This document shows, piece after piece, positions 31,853 to 41,020 of a DNA stretch of 64,000 nucleotides. The notes beneath the pieces are model-generated. The model was not told where the DNA came from. It ran no database searches and saw only the letters and a program-made list of their open reading frames with translations. Origin of the DNA: Hymenobacter cavernae (GTDB taxonomy: Bacteria > Bacteroidota > Bacteroidia > Cytophagales > Hymenobacteraceae); contig NZ_BMHT01000003.1 in assembly GCF_014641455.1 (NCBI RefSeq), forward strand, positions 615,921-679,920. Reading direction: 5' to 3'. The position numbers and the translations under genes were made by a program. Each line of letters opens with the position of its first letter. Position 1 is the stretch's first letter.

Positions 31853-33358
31853 ATGCCCGAAGAACAAGGCCACTTTCAGCGTGCCATTACCCTTTTTGAT
31901 GCCGTTATGCTCGTCACGGGCGGCATGATTGGTTCCGGTATTTTCATTGTGTCGTCGGGCATTTCCCGGCAGGTTGGGTCGGCGGGCTGGCTGCTGGTGG
32001 TGTGGCTGCTCACCGGCTTTATCACGCTGGCGGCGGCCGTCAGCTACGGCGAGCTGGCCGCCATGTTCCCGAAAGTGGGCGGCCAGTACGTGTATCTGCG
32101 CGAAGCCTACAATAAACTCGTGGCCTTTCTCTACGGCTGGACGCTCTTTCTCGTCATCCAGACCGGCGTTATTGCCGCTGTGGCGGTGGCGTTTGCGCGC
32201 TTCACCGGCGTGCTGCTGCCGTGGTTCAGCGAAAAGAACGTGCTGCTGGAGCTAGGTCCGCTGGCCCTGCCGTTCCGCGACACACCCTATACGTTTCAAT
32301 TTACCACCGTGCAGCTGCTGGCTATTGCCTTGATTGTGAGCCTGACGGCCATCAACACGCGCGGCGTACGCACGGGTAAGCTCATCCAGAACATCTTCGG
32401 CTCGACGAAGCTCATTGCGCTATTCGGCCTGATCGTGCTCGGTTTTGCCATTGGCATTAACAAGGAAGCTGTTTCAGCCAACTTCCACAACGTGTGGTTT
32501 GCCGCCCGCCACGTTGCCGACCAGCCGGCCGTGCCGCTCTCGGGCTCGGCGCTCATCATTGCTATCGGCATGGCAATGGTCGGCTCCCTGTTCAGCTCCG
32601 ACTCCTGGAATAACATCGGCTTTTCGGGTGATGAGGTGGTAAATCCGCAGCGCACCATCGTGCTGAGCATGGCTATCGGTACGGCCATCGTGACGGCCTT
32701 GTACCTGCTCATCAACCTGATGTACCTGATGGTGCTGCCTCTGCACGGCGATCCGCAGGCCACCACCCTGGCGGGTCGCGGCCTCATGTACGCCACCAAC
32801 GACCTGGTAGCCACGGCAGTAGCCGAAAGCTTCCTAGGTCCGATGGGTGCCTACGTGCTGGCGGTGCTCATCATGGTCAGCACCTTCAGCTGCGACAATG
32901 GCACCATTTTGTCGGGCGCGCGGGCGTACTATGCCATGGCCAAAGACGGCGTTTTCTTCCCGGCCATGGCGCGGCTCAACAAAGCCGGCGTGCCCGGGGT
33001 GGCGCTTTGGGTGCAATGCGCGTGGGGTTGCCTGCTCTGCCTGTCCGGCTCCTACGGTCAGCTGCTCGATTACGTAATGTTCTCAGTGGTGCTGTTTTAC
33101 GTCATCACCATCATCGGCATTTTCGTACTGCGCCGCACCCGGCCCAATGCGCCTCGCCCCTACCGCGCGGCGGGCTACCCCATCATTCCGCTACTCTATA
33201 TTGTGCTGGCTTCCAGCTTCTGCCTCATCCTGCTCACCCAACCCGAAACCGCCGACTTCTCCCGCCGCGGCCTGATTCTGGTGGCCCTGGGTATTCCCGT
33301 TTATTTCCTGTTCGGCAAGCGCTTCGCCAGCAATAGTGGCGAGCCTCCGACGGAGTAG
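31853..33358 (+). CDS. APC-family amino acid permease
   Basis: A 501-residue transporter with about twelve membrane segments. The first segment contains GGMIGSGIFIV, the APC-family substrate-backbone-binding motif, and FSSDSWNNIGFSGDEVVNPQRT is the conserved loop of the amino acid-polyamine-organocation family near residues 245-266. It probably imports an amino acid by proton symport or exchange. The ATG at 31853 is preferred over one 60 bases upstream, which overlaps the presumed promoter. Confidence 0.92.
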   Translation: MPEEQGHFQRAITLFDAVMLVTGGMIGSGIFIVSSGISRQVGSAGWLLVVWLLTGFITLAAAVSYGELAAMFPKVGGQYVYLREAYNKLVAFLYGWTLFLVIQTGVIAAVAVAFARFTGVLLPWFSEKNVLLELGPLALPFRDTPYTFQFTTVQLLAIALIVSLTAINTRGVRTGKLIQNIFGSTKLIALFGLIVLGFAIGINKEAVSANFHNVWFAARHVADQPAVPLSGSALIIAIGMAMVGSLFSSDSWNNIGFSGDEVVNPQRTIVLSMAIGTAIVTALYLLINLMYLMVLPLHGDPQATTLAGRGLMYATNDLVATAVAESFLGPMGAYVLAVLIMVSTFSCDNGTILSGARAYYAMAKDGVFFPAMARLNKAGVPGVALWVQCAWGCLLCLSGSYGQLLDYVMFSVVLFYVITIIGIFVLRRTRPNAPRPYRAAGYPIIPLLYIVLASSFCLILLTQPETADFSRRGLILVALGIPVYFLFGKRFASNSGEPPTE

Positions 33359-33371
33359 GCGAACCTAGCCC

Positions 33372-33541
33372 CGGTGCTGGCGCGAGTTTAGCGTAGCGTA
33401 ACTTGTGCCTAGCTTTGAGTGGAGGTACAACCTCCACTGCCGCGGCAGCGGCAAGCACGTGTTGGAGTCGTTCTATTGCGAGGCTGCGCCTCACCCGAAA
33501 GCTAGGCACAAGTTACGCTGCGCTAAACTCGCGCCAGCACC
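33372..33541. repeat. Long inverted repeat (REP family E)
   Basis: Outer arms GGTGCTGGCGCGAGTTTAGCG... and its complement ending GCGCCAGCACC are near-perfect for over 40 bases. Inner words GGTTGTACCTCC-type stems (TGGAGG/CCTCCA) form a second hairpin. Seen once in the window. Confidence 0.8.
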
Positions 33542-33557
33542 AGACCAGCACCTACTT

Positions 33558-33604
33558 ATAAATCAGAGCGGCCGCCCATGAAAATGGGCGGCCGCTCTGA
33601 TTTA
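33558..33604. terminator. Bidirectional terminator
   Basis: ATAAATCAGAGCGGCCGCCC pairs with its perfect complement around an A-rich loop, between the convergent permease and hydrophilin genes. Confidence 0.88.
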
Positions 33605-33622
33605 TGACAAACCTAGGTTTCC

Positions 33623-34054
33623 TTACGGCTGCTGCGTCGGCCGGTCGGTATTCACGTTGATGGGGTTTTCGCGCGGGCCGTTGGCTTCCTTCTCGCCGAA
33701 CTCCTGCGCGTGGCTGCGCACCGAGTGGTCTAGCTCGTAACTGCCTTCGGCTTCGAAGCCAGGACCCTGGGCCTGCTCGCCGGCGTTATCGTGGTCGTTG
33801 CCGCCCTGCGGTGACGTTTCGCTGCCACCGATGTGCAGGTTTTCGAGTTGGTCTTTCTGGTTGCTGCGCTGATCATAGCCGTTAGCACCTACGTTGCGGT
33901 AAGCTGAAGGATCGTTGCTTTCCTTGCCATTACTTTCCTGCTCCTTCACCTTCTTGTGTTGCTCCAGGTTCTCGTTCTTGGCAATGCCTTCTTTGATGTT
34001 GGCGTTTTCGTTCTGGTTGTCGTCGTTGTTGTCGAAAAGACTATCGAGTATCAT
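33623..34054 (-). CDS. Hydrophilin-like disordered protein
   Basis: A 143-residue protein composed almost wholly of charged, Asn, Gln and Gly residues, with no hydrophobic core, signal peptide or membrane segment. It opens with MILDSLFDNNDDNQNEN and contains DPSAYRNVGANGYDQRSNQ and HIGGSETSPQGGNDHDN. Such compositions occur in hydrophilins and LEA-like desiccation or osmotic stress proteins; no sequence family is recognised, so this is inference from composition. Confidence 0.7.
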   Translation of the reverse strand: MILDSLFDNNDDNQNENANIKEGIAKNENLEQHKKVKEQESNGKESNDPSAYRNVGANGYDQRSNQKDQLENLHIGGSETSPQGGNDHDNAGEQAQGPGFEAEGSYELDHSVRSHAQEFGEKEANGPRENPINVNTDRPTQQP

Positions 34055-34265
34055 CAGTTGAGAAGTTTAAAAGGTGGATGGTAACGTGTACGTCTATTAG
34101 CACTTACGCGGTATGGGAAGGATGGTTTTCGTTTGCTGCTCCTGACCTGTGTGGCAGCCGGCCCGGCAAAAAACCCGTACATAGCAAACACCGCCACCCA
34201 GACCCGGCTACCCCCTGATGCTAACCTAGCCGCTGGCGCAGGCTCTGCTATCCAACTCACCGACT

Positions 34266-34273
34266 TATCTTTG
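34266..34273 (+). promoter_or_regulatory. Promoter of the His-tailed membrane protein
   Basis: TATCTTTG, a full match to TAnnTTTG, 18 bases before the ATG at 34291, giving an almost leaderless transcript. Confidence 0.55.
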
Positions 34274-34290
34274 CGCTTTACTAGCCTCGC

Positions 34291-34521
34291 ATGGACTTCT
34301 CCAAACTCTACCGCCCCAGCGCCCTTAATAGCTACCAGTTCATCGCCGTCACGGGGCTGATTATGAGCGCGGCAGCTCATTTGATTCTGCATTTCTTCGT
34401 GCACCATTCCGTGCCCGGTTTCAACTGGCTTTACGTGTGCTGGACGGGCCTGTACATCATTGGCTCCCTGCTGAATCTGTTCGGCAAGCCCAGCGAAGGC
34501 CACCATCACCACCATCATTAA
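34291..34521 (+). CDS. Small membrane protein ending in six histidines
   Basis: A 76-residue protein with two membrane segments (about 16-38 and 45-64). The last residues are GKPSEGHHHHHH, a natural C-terminal hexahistidine on the side opposite or equal to the N-terminus depending on topology (two segments put both ends on the same side, presumably cytoplasmic). The tail could bind Ni2+, Zn2+ or Cu2+. The codons are a mix of CAC and CAT, arguing against a cloning artefact. No family recognised. The TAnnTTTG promoter 18 bases upstream supports expression. Confidence 0.75.
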   Translation: MDFSKLYRPSALNSYQFIAVTGLIMSAAAHLILHFFVHHSVPGFNWLYVCWTGLYIIGSLLNLFGKPSEGHHHHHH

Positions 34522-34856
34522 GCGTAAACCTAGCTTGCAACCTAGTTTTTTTCGGCAAGCCGGCTGCCCGTGGCATACCTAGCCTGGGCGCTTGGCTTGC
34601 CGTTGTTGCTTTAGACTGTTGTCGTTGAAAAACCCGTTTTGCAGAACGTGAACATTCTAAGTTAATATTACATTTTATTTACAATTATATTTTATTAAGA
34701 ATCAACTATTTACCCTGATATTCTGTGCCTTGGGCAATCCTTAGGGCTCCACCTTCCGTACAGGGAGCGGCACTGCCGAAAAAACGCGCAGTATCTGAAG
34801 CCGGCGCCTACCGACCTCCCACCTAGTCGCGGCAGTGTGAAGCACTACTCTTTTCT
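34522..34856. other. Gene-free spacer with hairpin and AT-rich patch
   Basis: A stem CGGCAAGCC (34554-34562) with GGCTTGCCG (34595-34603) follows the small membrane protein gene and may terminate it. From 34655 to 34720 the DNA is very AT-rich, resembling an upstream promoter region for the next gene. No small gene seen. Confidence 0.5.
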
Positions 34857-36533
34857 ATGGAGCATTTTGACAATGGCGTGGTGCCAGCCGGCCGCACCGT
34901 GTGGTGGTGGCTGGCATTAGGTGCTGTTTTGGTGGGAGTTACGCTACGTGTCTGGCAGTGGTGGCTGGGCACATCCTTCTTTATCGACGAGCTGGCCGTC
35001 ATCCATAATCTGGTTAGCCGGCCGGTTGGCGCTTTGGTAAGCACGCCGCTGGACGAGGCGCAGGTGGCGCCGCCCCTCTTTCTGGTAGTCGAGCAAGCCT
35101 GCTTGAAGGTGTTTGGCTCTTCGGAGCTATCGTTGCGGCTGCCGCCGCTGCTGGCTTCGCTGGCGGCGCTGCTGCTGCTGTGGGCGGTGGCCCGGCACGT
35201 ACTCGATGCGCGCATGGTGCCGCTGGCGCTGCTCACGTTTGCCGTTGGCTTCACGTTCGTGCACTACAGCAACCAGGTGAAACAATACGCCAGCGACACC
35301 ACCGTGAGTCTGCTGGTGCTGTGGCTGGCCCTGCGCCTGCGCGATGTGCGGGCACCTTCGGCGCGCTTCTGGGTAGCGGCAGCGCTGGCGGGTTTGGTCC
35401 TGCCCTTCTACTCCCAGGCCTCCCTGATGTTCTTCGCCGGGTGCGGCGCGGCGCTGCTCCTGCTGGCCTTCCTCGACCTAGGTCGGCCGCGGCTGCGTGC
35501 TACGTTGGCCGTAGTAGGTGCCTGGGCCGTGGGTAGCTTGCTGAGTCTAGTGTTGGCCAAGCAGACCCTTTTGTCAACTGATCAGGCGTTTATGCACTAT
35601 TTCTGGCGCGAAGGCATGCTGCCGCTCACCGGCCGTCTGCCGGTTGTTTTCGCCGGGGAGCTGGCCGAGCGCTGGGCCAATGGCCTCGGTTGGCCGCACC
35701 CTACCAGCATTTGGGTGGCCTTGACCTTTGTGGGAGTGGCGCTGCTGTGGTGGCAGCAATGGCGTGTGGCTTTGCTGCTTACGGTGCCATGGGTGCTGAG
35801 CGCGGCGGCGGCGGTGCTCCAGCAGTTTCCGCTGCGGCAACGCCTGATGGATTTTCTGGTTCCCACGCTTATTCTGTTTGTCTTCGTGGCCTTCCAGACT
35901 ATGGTTCGCTGGGCTTGGTGCCGAAGCCGAGGGCTAGGTATTGCCGCCTTGCTTGCGTGCGCCGCGCCGGTTTTCTACAGCACGACGCGCCACAACCTGC
36001 CGCCCTTCTGCGTGGAAGACGCCAAGACCCTGTACGCGCAGCTCGCGCGGGTACGGCAGCCGAATGAGGCCATTTACGCTTATTATGGCAATGGTCAGTA
36101 CTTGCGCTGGTATGGGCCGCAGTACGGCTTTAGTCCTGCCAGCTACTACCTAGGTCATTGCTACCGCCACGAGCCGGGCGCCGAACGCCAGTATCTGAAG
36201 GAAGTAGACGCCTTCCGCGGCCGCCAAATGTGGCTGATTATGATGCACTTCGACCCCTATGAAGAAAAAGACCTGACCGCTTACCTGAGCACCATCGGGC
36301 GACCTGGCCGGCGCATTACTGTGCTGAGCCGCATGCCTGACGAGTCGATAGGCTACAAAGTAGCTTACGCCCAGCTTTACGACCTGACCGATGCCCGGCG
36401 GTCCGCCCGCACATCGGCGGCCACCTTCCCGCTGGTGCCCACGCCCGATCGGCCCGCCGACGAAATCTGTTGGAGCTGCTACGGCCCGCAAGTCATTGAC
36501 AACAGCCAGCAGCTCGCACTAACGTGCCAGTAG
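34857..36533 (+). CDS. GT39/ArnT-like membrane glycosyltransferase
   Basis: A 558-residue protein with about ten to twelve membrane segments. After segment 1 the sequence FFIDELAVIHNLVSRP has the D-E pair of the first periplasmic loop in GT-C enzymes (PMT/ArnT type), and HYSNQVKQYASD in the second loop region matches bacterial GT39-like proteins. It probably transfers a sugar from a polyprenyl phosphate carrier to a surface glycan or protein. It stands alone, about 280 bases ahead of the flippase-GT2 pair. Confidence 0.78.
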   Translation: MEHFDNGVVPAGRTVWWWLALGAVLVGVTLRVWQWWLGTSFFIDELAVIHNLVSRPVGALVSTPLDEAQVAPPLFLVVEQACLKVFGSSELSLRLPPLLASLAALLLLWAVARHVLDARMVPLALLTFAVGFTFVHYSNQVKQYASDTTVSLLVLWLALRLRDVRAPSARFWVAAALAGLVLPFYSQASLMFFAGCGAALLLLAFLDLGRPRLRATLAVVGAWAVGSLLSLVLAKQTLLSTDQAFMHYFWREGMLPLTGRLPVVFAGELAERWANGLGWPHPTSIWVALTFVGVALLWWQQWRVALLLTVPWVLSAAAAVLQQFPLRQRLMDFLVPTLILFVFVAFQTMVRWAWCRSRGLGIAALLACAAPVFYSTTRHNLPPFCVEDAKTLYAQLARVRQPNEAIYAYYGNGQYLRWYGPQYGFSPASYYLGHCYRHEPGAERQYLKEVDAFRGRQMWLIMMHFDPYEEKDLTAYLSTIGRPGRRITVLSRMPDESIGYKVAYAQLYDLTDARRSARTSAATFPLVPTPDRPADEICWSCYGPQVIDNSQQLALTCQ

Positions 36534-36700
36534 CCGCCGCAACGCGCCAGGTTACGTTTTTCACATTTAATCTTCACTTAAACCGCTCGCGAATACTATC
36601 TGTCTGACCTAGGTTCTTCCGAACAACATCGCTATCTGGTTGGGTTTAAAAACAACTGGCAAGCTAAACTGCAACCTGCGTAAGCTAATTGTAGTAAGGA

Positions 36701-36717
36701 TGTTACGTGATGTAACA
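36701..36717. promoter_or_regulatory. Operator-like palindrome TGTTACGTGATGTAACA
   Basis: TGTTAC and GTAACA are perfect complements around GTGAT, 96 bases before the flippase start. This resembles sites of CRP/FNR-type regulators, but no such regulator gene is nearby. Confidence 0.4.
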
Positions 36718-36812
36718 AAAGCTCAACTATTGAACTTTTCAAAGCACATCGCTTGCTGTCCTTTCTACTACTACCGGGCTGATTTTATTCGAGAGCTTTC
36801 CGCACCTTCTCT

Positions 36813-38192
36813 GTGATACCAAATACGACTGTAGTAGAAGAAACAGGGGAAGTTCCTGCTGCTGCTCCCACTCCTGCCCCGCCGCGCATGAAGCGCTTCG
36901 CAATTAACGTGGCCTCGCTCTTCAGCGTGCAGATTGCCAACTTCCTGCTGCCGCTCCTGACGGTGCCCTACGTGGTGCGCATCATTGGGCCCGCCAACCT
37001 AGGTCTGCTGAATTTTTCGCAAGCCTACGTCACGTATTTCAGCTTGCTGATCAACTACGGCTTCGACATGGCCGCCGTGCGCTCCATCGCCGCCAACCGC
37101 GACGATAAGGAAGCGACCAACAAGATTTTCAGTCAGGTGATGGCCGGCAAAACGTTACTCTGGTTGCTCTCCACCCTGATTTTCGCGGCCGTCACGTTCT
37201 CCCAGCCCGAGTTCCGGCAGCACTGGTTTCTGCACGTCTGCACGTATCTGGTTTGCATCGGCACGGTGCTTTCGCCGTTTTGGCTTTACCAGGCCATGGA
37301 AGACCTAGGTCGGGTGGCCATCTTCAACTTGGCCGTAAAGCTGATTTTCTCCCTATCGGTGCTGCTGCTGATTCGGCACGCCGAGGACTACTTCTACCAG
37401 AACCTGGCCATCAGCGTATCGCAGATTGCGGTGAGCGTCACGGCGTTGTACGTGGCTATGAGGCGCTTCGGCATCCGGTTCAGCTGGCCCACTCGCCCCG
37501 AGCTTTTCAACCGCTTCAAGGAGGACCGCACGATTTTCTTCTCGTCGGTGATGATTACGATCTACGCTAGCTCCAACGTGTTCTTCCTGGGTTTGCTCGC
37601 GCCGGCTTACAACGTCGGCATCTACTCGGCCGGCACGCGCCTAGAAGGCATGGCCGAAACCTTTGTGGGTCTGGCGCTAAATCAGGCCTTCTTCCCCATC
37701 GTCGCCAACGCCTTCGGGCAAGGGCGCGAGCAAGGTCTGCGTATGGTGCGCAACACTTTTTTCCCGCTGTTCATCCTCATGTCGTGCGTGAGTCTGGGCT
37801 TGTGGGTGGTGGCGCCGCTGTTCATCAAGCTTCTGTACGGAGCCAAGTTTATCGGCTCCATCACGGTGCTGCGCACTGTCTGCGTGCTGCCGCTCATCAT
37901 TGGCATGAGCAACCTGCTGGGCATGCACACCATGCTCAACCTGCGCATGGACAAAGCCTTCTTCATGGTTACGGCCATCGGGTCGGTGCTGGGCGTGGGA
38001 CTTAATATGCTGTTGATCCACAAGTTTGCGCACCTAGGTGCCGCTTACGCGCTGGTAATTACCGAGTTGTACATTACCCTGGCCATGTATGGCTACCTGC
38101 GCTACAAAGGCATCGAAGTGGTCAAACTCTCCCACCTGCGCGAAGCCTTCTTCTTCACCAAAGCACGTCTTCAAACAATACTTCACCGATAA
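36813..38192 (+). CDS. Oligosaccharide flippase (Wzx/MOP superfamily)
   Basis: A 459-residue protein with about twelve to fourteen membrane segments. MKRFAINVASLFSVQIANFLLPLLTVPYVVRIIGPANLGLLNFSQAYVTYF is the typical start of PST-type flippases (positions about 27-77). It moves lipid-linked oligosaccharide across the inner membrane. The start is a GTG giving a 26-residue Pro/Ala/Glu-rich tail before that block; the ATG of MKRF (about 36891) is an alternative start. It is followed after two bases by a GT2 gene, so the pair is co-transcribed. Confidence 0.9.
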   Translation: MIPNTTVVEETGEVPAAAPTPAPPRMKRFAINVASLFSVQIANFLLPLLTVPYVVRIIGPANLGLLNFSQAYVTYFSLLINYGFDMAAVRSIAANRDDKEATNKIFSQVMAGKTLLWLLSTLIFAAVTFSQPEFRQHWFLHVCTYLVCIGTVLSPFWLYQAMEDLGRVAIFNLAVKLIFSLSVLLLIRHAEDYFYQNLAISVSQIAVSVTALYVAMRRFGIRFSWPTRPELFNRFKEDRTIFFSSVMITIYASSNVFFLGLLAPAYNVGIYSAGTRLEGMAETFVGLALNQAFFPIVANAFGQGREQGLRMVRNTFFPLFILMSCVSLGLWVVAPLFIKLLYGAKFIGSITVLRTVCVLPLIIGMSNLLGMHTMLNLRMDKAFFMVTAIGSVLGVGLNMLLIHKFAHLGAAYALVITELYITLAMYGYLRYKGIEVVKLSHLREAFFFTKARLQTILHR

Positions 38193-38194
38193 AC

Positions 38195-39109
38195 ATGGAA
38201 ACTGTAGCGGCCGTAGTGGTCACGTATAATCGCCTGAATGACCTGAAAAAGTGCCTCGATACGCTGCGCCAGCAAACCCGCAAGCTTGATGCGTTCATCG
38301 TCATCAACAACGGCAGCACCGACGGCACCACGGAGTGGCTGGCTACCCAGCCCGATTTGCAGGTGACGAACCAAGCGAACCTAGGCGGCGCGGGCGGCTT
38401 TGCCACCGGTATCGACACGGCTCACAAGGCTGGCTTCACCTGGCTCTGGTGCATGGACGACGATTGCCTGGCGGCCCCCGACGCCCTGGAGAAGCTGCTG
38501 GCTTCGCCGAACCTAGGTCCGTGCATCAAGAACTCGATGTCGGTGAGCGTGAAGGACCACGACGAACTAGCCTTCTTTGTGAGCCGACCAAACAAGGAAT
38601 ACCGCAAAGTAGCGGACATGGCGCCGGTCGACTTGGTGTACGGCGTAGCCTCGTTCTTCAACGGCACGCTCATCCACTCGGAGGTGGTGAAAGCCATCGG
38701 CATTCCGGATAAGAATCTATTTATCTGGGGCGATGAGGTGGAGTACATGACACGCGCTCAAAAGCTAGGTTTCCCCGTTGTGACGGTGCCCAGCAGCGTG
38801 TTCTACCACCCGCCGTCCTTCGACCGCGACGGTATTCCGTGGCCGGCCGCCTGGAAGCAGTACTACGCCGTGCGCAACCAGCGGCGCGTTCTGCAAAACC
38901 AGCACGGCAAGACCATTGGGCGCGTGCTGTTTGCCACCTGGGCCGCGAAAGCCACGATGCAGCAGGCGCTGGCTAAGCGCGCAAATCGCCTCTACAACTT
39001 CCTGCTTTACGGTGAGGCCGCGCTTGACAGCCTCACCAACAACTTCCGGAAGCGCCCCGATACCATCCTGACGCTCAAGCTTTACAAGTGGCGTCATAAG
39101 ACAGTTTAA
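38195..39109 (+). CDS. Family 2 glycosyltransferase, galactofuranosyltransferase-like
   Basis: A 304-residue cytoplasmic GT-A enzyme. It begins TVAAVVVTYNRLNDLKKCL, with INNGSTDGT for nucleotide binding, NLGGAGGFATGI typical of GlfT2/WbbL-type members, and WCMDDDC for the metal-binding DxD near residue 86-92. The WGDEVEYMTRAQKLG block holds the catalytic base. Start codon two bases after the flippase stop. A strong terminator follows. Confidence 0.9.
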   Translation: METVAAVVVTYNRLNDLKKCLDTLRQQTRKLDAFIVINNGSTDGTTEWLATQPDLQVTNQANLGGAGGFATGIDTAHKAGFTWLWCMDDDCLAAPDALEKLLASPNLGPCIKNSMSVSVKDHDELAFFVSRPNKEYRKVADMAPVDLVYGVASFFNGTLIHSEVVKAIGIPDKNLFIWGDEVEYMTRAQKLGFPVVTVPSSVFYHPPSFDRDGIPWPAAWKQYYAVRNQRRVLQNQHGKTIGRVLFATWAAKATMQQALAKRANRLYNFLLYGEAALDSLTNNFRKRPDTILTLKLYKWRHKTV

Positions 39110-39118
39110 AACGACTAA

Positions 39119-39177
39119 ACAAGAAAGCGTGAGCCGGTCGGATGCCTTGGACATCCCACCGGCTCACGCTTTCTTGT
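39119..39177. terminator. Bidirectional terminator
   Basis: ACAAGAAAGCGTGAGCCGGT at 39119-39138 is the perfect complement of 39158-39177, between the convergent GT2 and hydrolase genes. Confidence 0.9.
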
Positions 39178-39192
39178 ACCCTAGGTACTTGG

Positions 39193-40200
39193 TTAACGCA
39201 AGAAGGATAGCAACGCCTCGTAGAACTGCGCCGGAGCTTCCAGGTGCGGAATATGGCCTACCTTTTCGATCGGCACCAGCTTAGCGCCTTTTATCTGAGC
39301 GGCGGTGCGCCGACCTAGCTCCGGGTACTGCCCCATCGTGGCCAGCACTTTCGGGTCTTTGATCAGCCCCTTTCCGACTACTGTGCGGTCGGCCTGCCCA
39401 ATGATCAGCAGCGTAGGCGCCGTTACGCGACCAAACTCGTAGCACACAGGCTGCTGATAGATCATCTCAAAGGTCAGGGCGTTGGCCAGGGCTACTTTCG
39501 GGAAGTCGGCGTGGCGGGTCTGGGCCGCCAGGGGCCGCACCCACTCGTCGTGAGCCGCCGGGTAGCCGTTGGGGTAATAGCTGCCGTGGTACTTGCGGAT
39601 GCTCTCCTCAGTGCTTTTCAGCTCCGTAGCTTCCGCCTGATCGACGGATTGAAAAGGGACGCCCAGGCGGTAATCCTCCAAGCCAATGGGGTTTTCCAGC
39701 ACGAGCTTTTCGACCGTCTCCGGGTACATCAGTGTGAAACGCGTGGCTACCATGCCGCCCATGCTGTGCCCAACGACCACCGTTTTCTGGATACCTAGGG
39801 TATCAAGCAAGTGCCTGGTGTTGCGCGCCAGCTGATGAAAGGAGTAATAAATAGCCAGCTTATCCGACTTGCCAAAACCAATCTGATCGGGCACTATCAC
39901 CCGGAAGCCGGCTTTAGTCAGCGCCTGAATCGTGCCGCGCCAGTAGGCTCCGAAGAAGTTTTTGCCATGCAGCAACATCACCGTGCGGCCATTGGCTTTG
40001 CCGCTGGCCGGCACATCCATGTAGGCCATACGCATGGTTTGGTGCTCCTGCTTCAGCGGCAAATACTTCACCGGGTACGGGTACTCGTAGCCGTCGAGCG
40101 TGGCGTTGAGCGAAGCGGGAGTTTGCGAAGCTTGACCAAAACTGGTCAAAACCTGACCTAGCATCAGGCCTAGGAATAAAAGAAAGCGAAAACGATTCAT
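39193..40200 (-). CDS. Exported alpha/beta hydrolase
   Basis: A 335-residue protein with an N-terminal signal peptide (about 1-23, ending LTSFGQA). The alpha/beta hydrolase signature VVGHSMGGM gives the nucleophile serine near residue 145; the oxyanion region is MLLHGKNFFGAYW, and the catalytic acid and histidine are probably IIGQADRTV (D) and KVGHIPHLE (H). Substrate unknown; relatives hydrolyse esters, lactones or C-C bonds. Single gene with a REP element upstream. Confidence 0.9.
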   Translation of the reverse strand: MNRFRFLLFLGLMLGQVLTSFGQASQTPASLNATLDGYEYPYPVKYLPLKQEHQTMRMAYMDVPASGKANGRTVMLLHGKNFFGAYWRGTIQALTKAGFRVIVPDQIGFGKSDKLAIYYSFHQLARNTRHLLDTLGIQKTVVVGHSMGGMVATRFTLMYPETVEKLVLENPIGLEDYRLGVPFQSVDQAEATELKSTEESIRKYHGSYYPNGYPAAHDEWVRPLAAQTRHADFPKVALANALTFEMIYQQPVCYEFGRVTAPTLLIIGQADRTVVGKGLIKDPKVLATMGQYPELGRRTAAQIKGAKLVPIEKVGHIPHLEAPAQFYEALLSFLR

Positions 40201-40263
40201 GTGGGTAACAACTATTAGTTACCCGCTGATACGCGTTGCGCCGCCGAAAGTAGACAGTTAGAG

Positions 40264-40366
40264 TGTAGCGCGAAGCTCCCGCTTCGCGTATCGTTGAACG
40301 ATAACACCTCGGTTGTTGCAAGTGCAAGTCGTTCAACGATACGCGAAGCGGGAGCTTCGCGCTACA
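40264..40366. repeat. REP family A element (copy 3), perfect 38-bp arms
   Basis: 40264-40301 (TGTAGCGCGAAGCTCCCGCT...) is the perfect complement of 40329-40366 across a 27-base loop. Each arm also contains the self-pairing GCGAAGC-TCCC-GCTTCGC. It is the cleanest copy and can be used as the family reference. Confidence 0.93.
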
Positions 40367-40376
40367 TCCTGACTGT

Positions 40377-40943
40377 CTACTTTTCCTGCTTCCGCATGGC
40401 GAGGCGCAGCTCTATCGCGCGCGTATCCTCATCCGACCACACCACCGACTTCACGTCGTCGAGCCGGAATACCGATGTGCCATCCGCCTCACCATATTCG
40501 TTGAAGCAGTCGGCAATAAACTCATCTTCCGTAATTCGAGAAACGGCACCGTAATAATTCATTCCCGAATACGTATGAAAATACAACACATGCCGCAGCT
40601 GCATTGACTTTTGCAGCAATTCTGGAACTGTTAAATAAACCTCACCAACGAAATCAGGGCTTTTCACGCGGCCGTATATCTGATCGAGGTTATTTTCTTT
40701 TAATTCCACGTTTCGGATATATCGATCATTATAATCTACCTGAAATATTTCTAATGTGCGAACAGCTCGCAACCCGTGCACTAAACCATTGGGGTTCACC
40801 ATCTTCAGCAACACTGTTTCGTCGTTATGCTGTACTACATACCCTAGGGCAAATCGGCTAGGTTCGCTCTGGTTGGTGCGTAGCGTAACAATTCGTTTCC
40901 CTAAACGAGCATTTTCTAATAATTCAGCAATCAAGTTTCCCAT
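40377..40943 (-). CDS. Unknown protein with an internal duplication, AT-rich
   Basis: A 188-residue cytoplasmic protein of unknown family. Two segments align: about 28-72 (ALGYVVQHNDETVLLKMVNP... to LEIFQVDYND) and about 127-172 (YYGAVSRITEDEFIADCFNE... to VKSVVWSDED). Each is a run of short strands ending in an acidic turn, compatible with two Sm-like or similar small beta-barrel modules. Its DNA is clearly AT-richer than its neighbours (40681-40740 is about 32% GC), which suggests recent acquisition. The fold assignment is inference. Confidence 0.65.
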   Translation of the reverse strand: MGNLIAELLENARLGKRIVTLRTNQSEPSRFALGYVVQHNDETVLLKMVNPNGLVHGLRAVRTLEIFQVDYNDRYIRNVELKENNLDQIYGRVKSPDFVGEVYLTVPELLQKSMQLRHVLYFHTYSGMNYYGAVSRITEDEFIADCFNEYGEADGTSVFRLDDVKSVVWSDEDTRAIELRLAMRKQEK

Positions 40944-41020
40944 TAAACAGTAACCTAAGTAATTATTTATGTTCCTCTTTTATTTTAAATACTCCTACTC
41001 AGCTAATAACTACTACCAAA

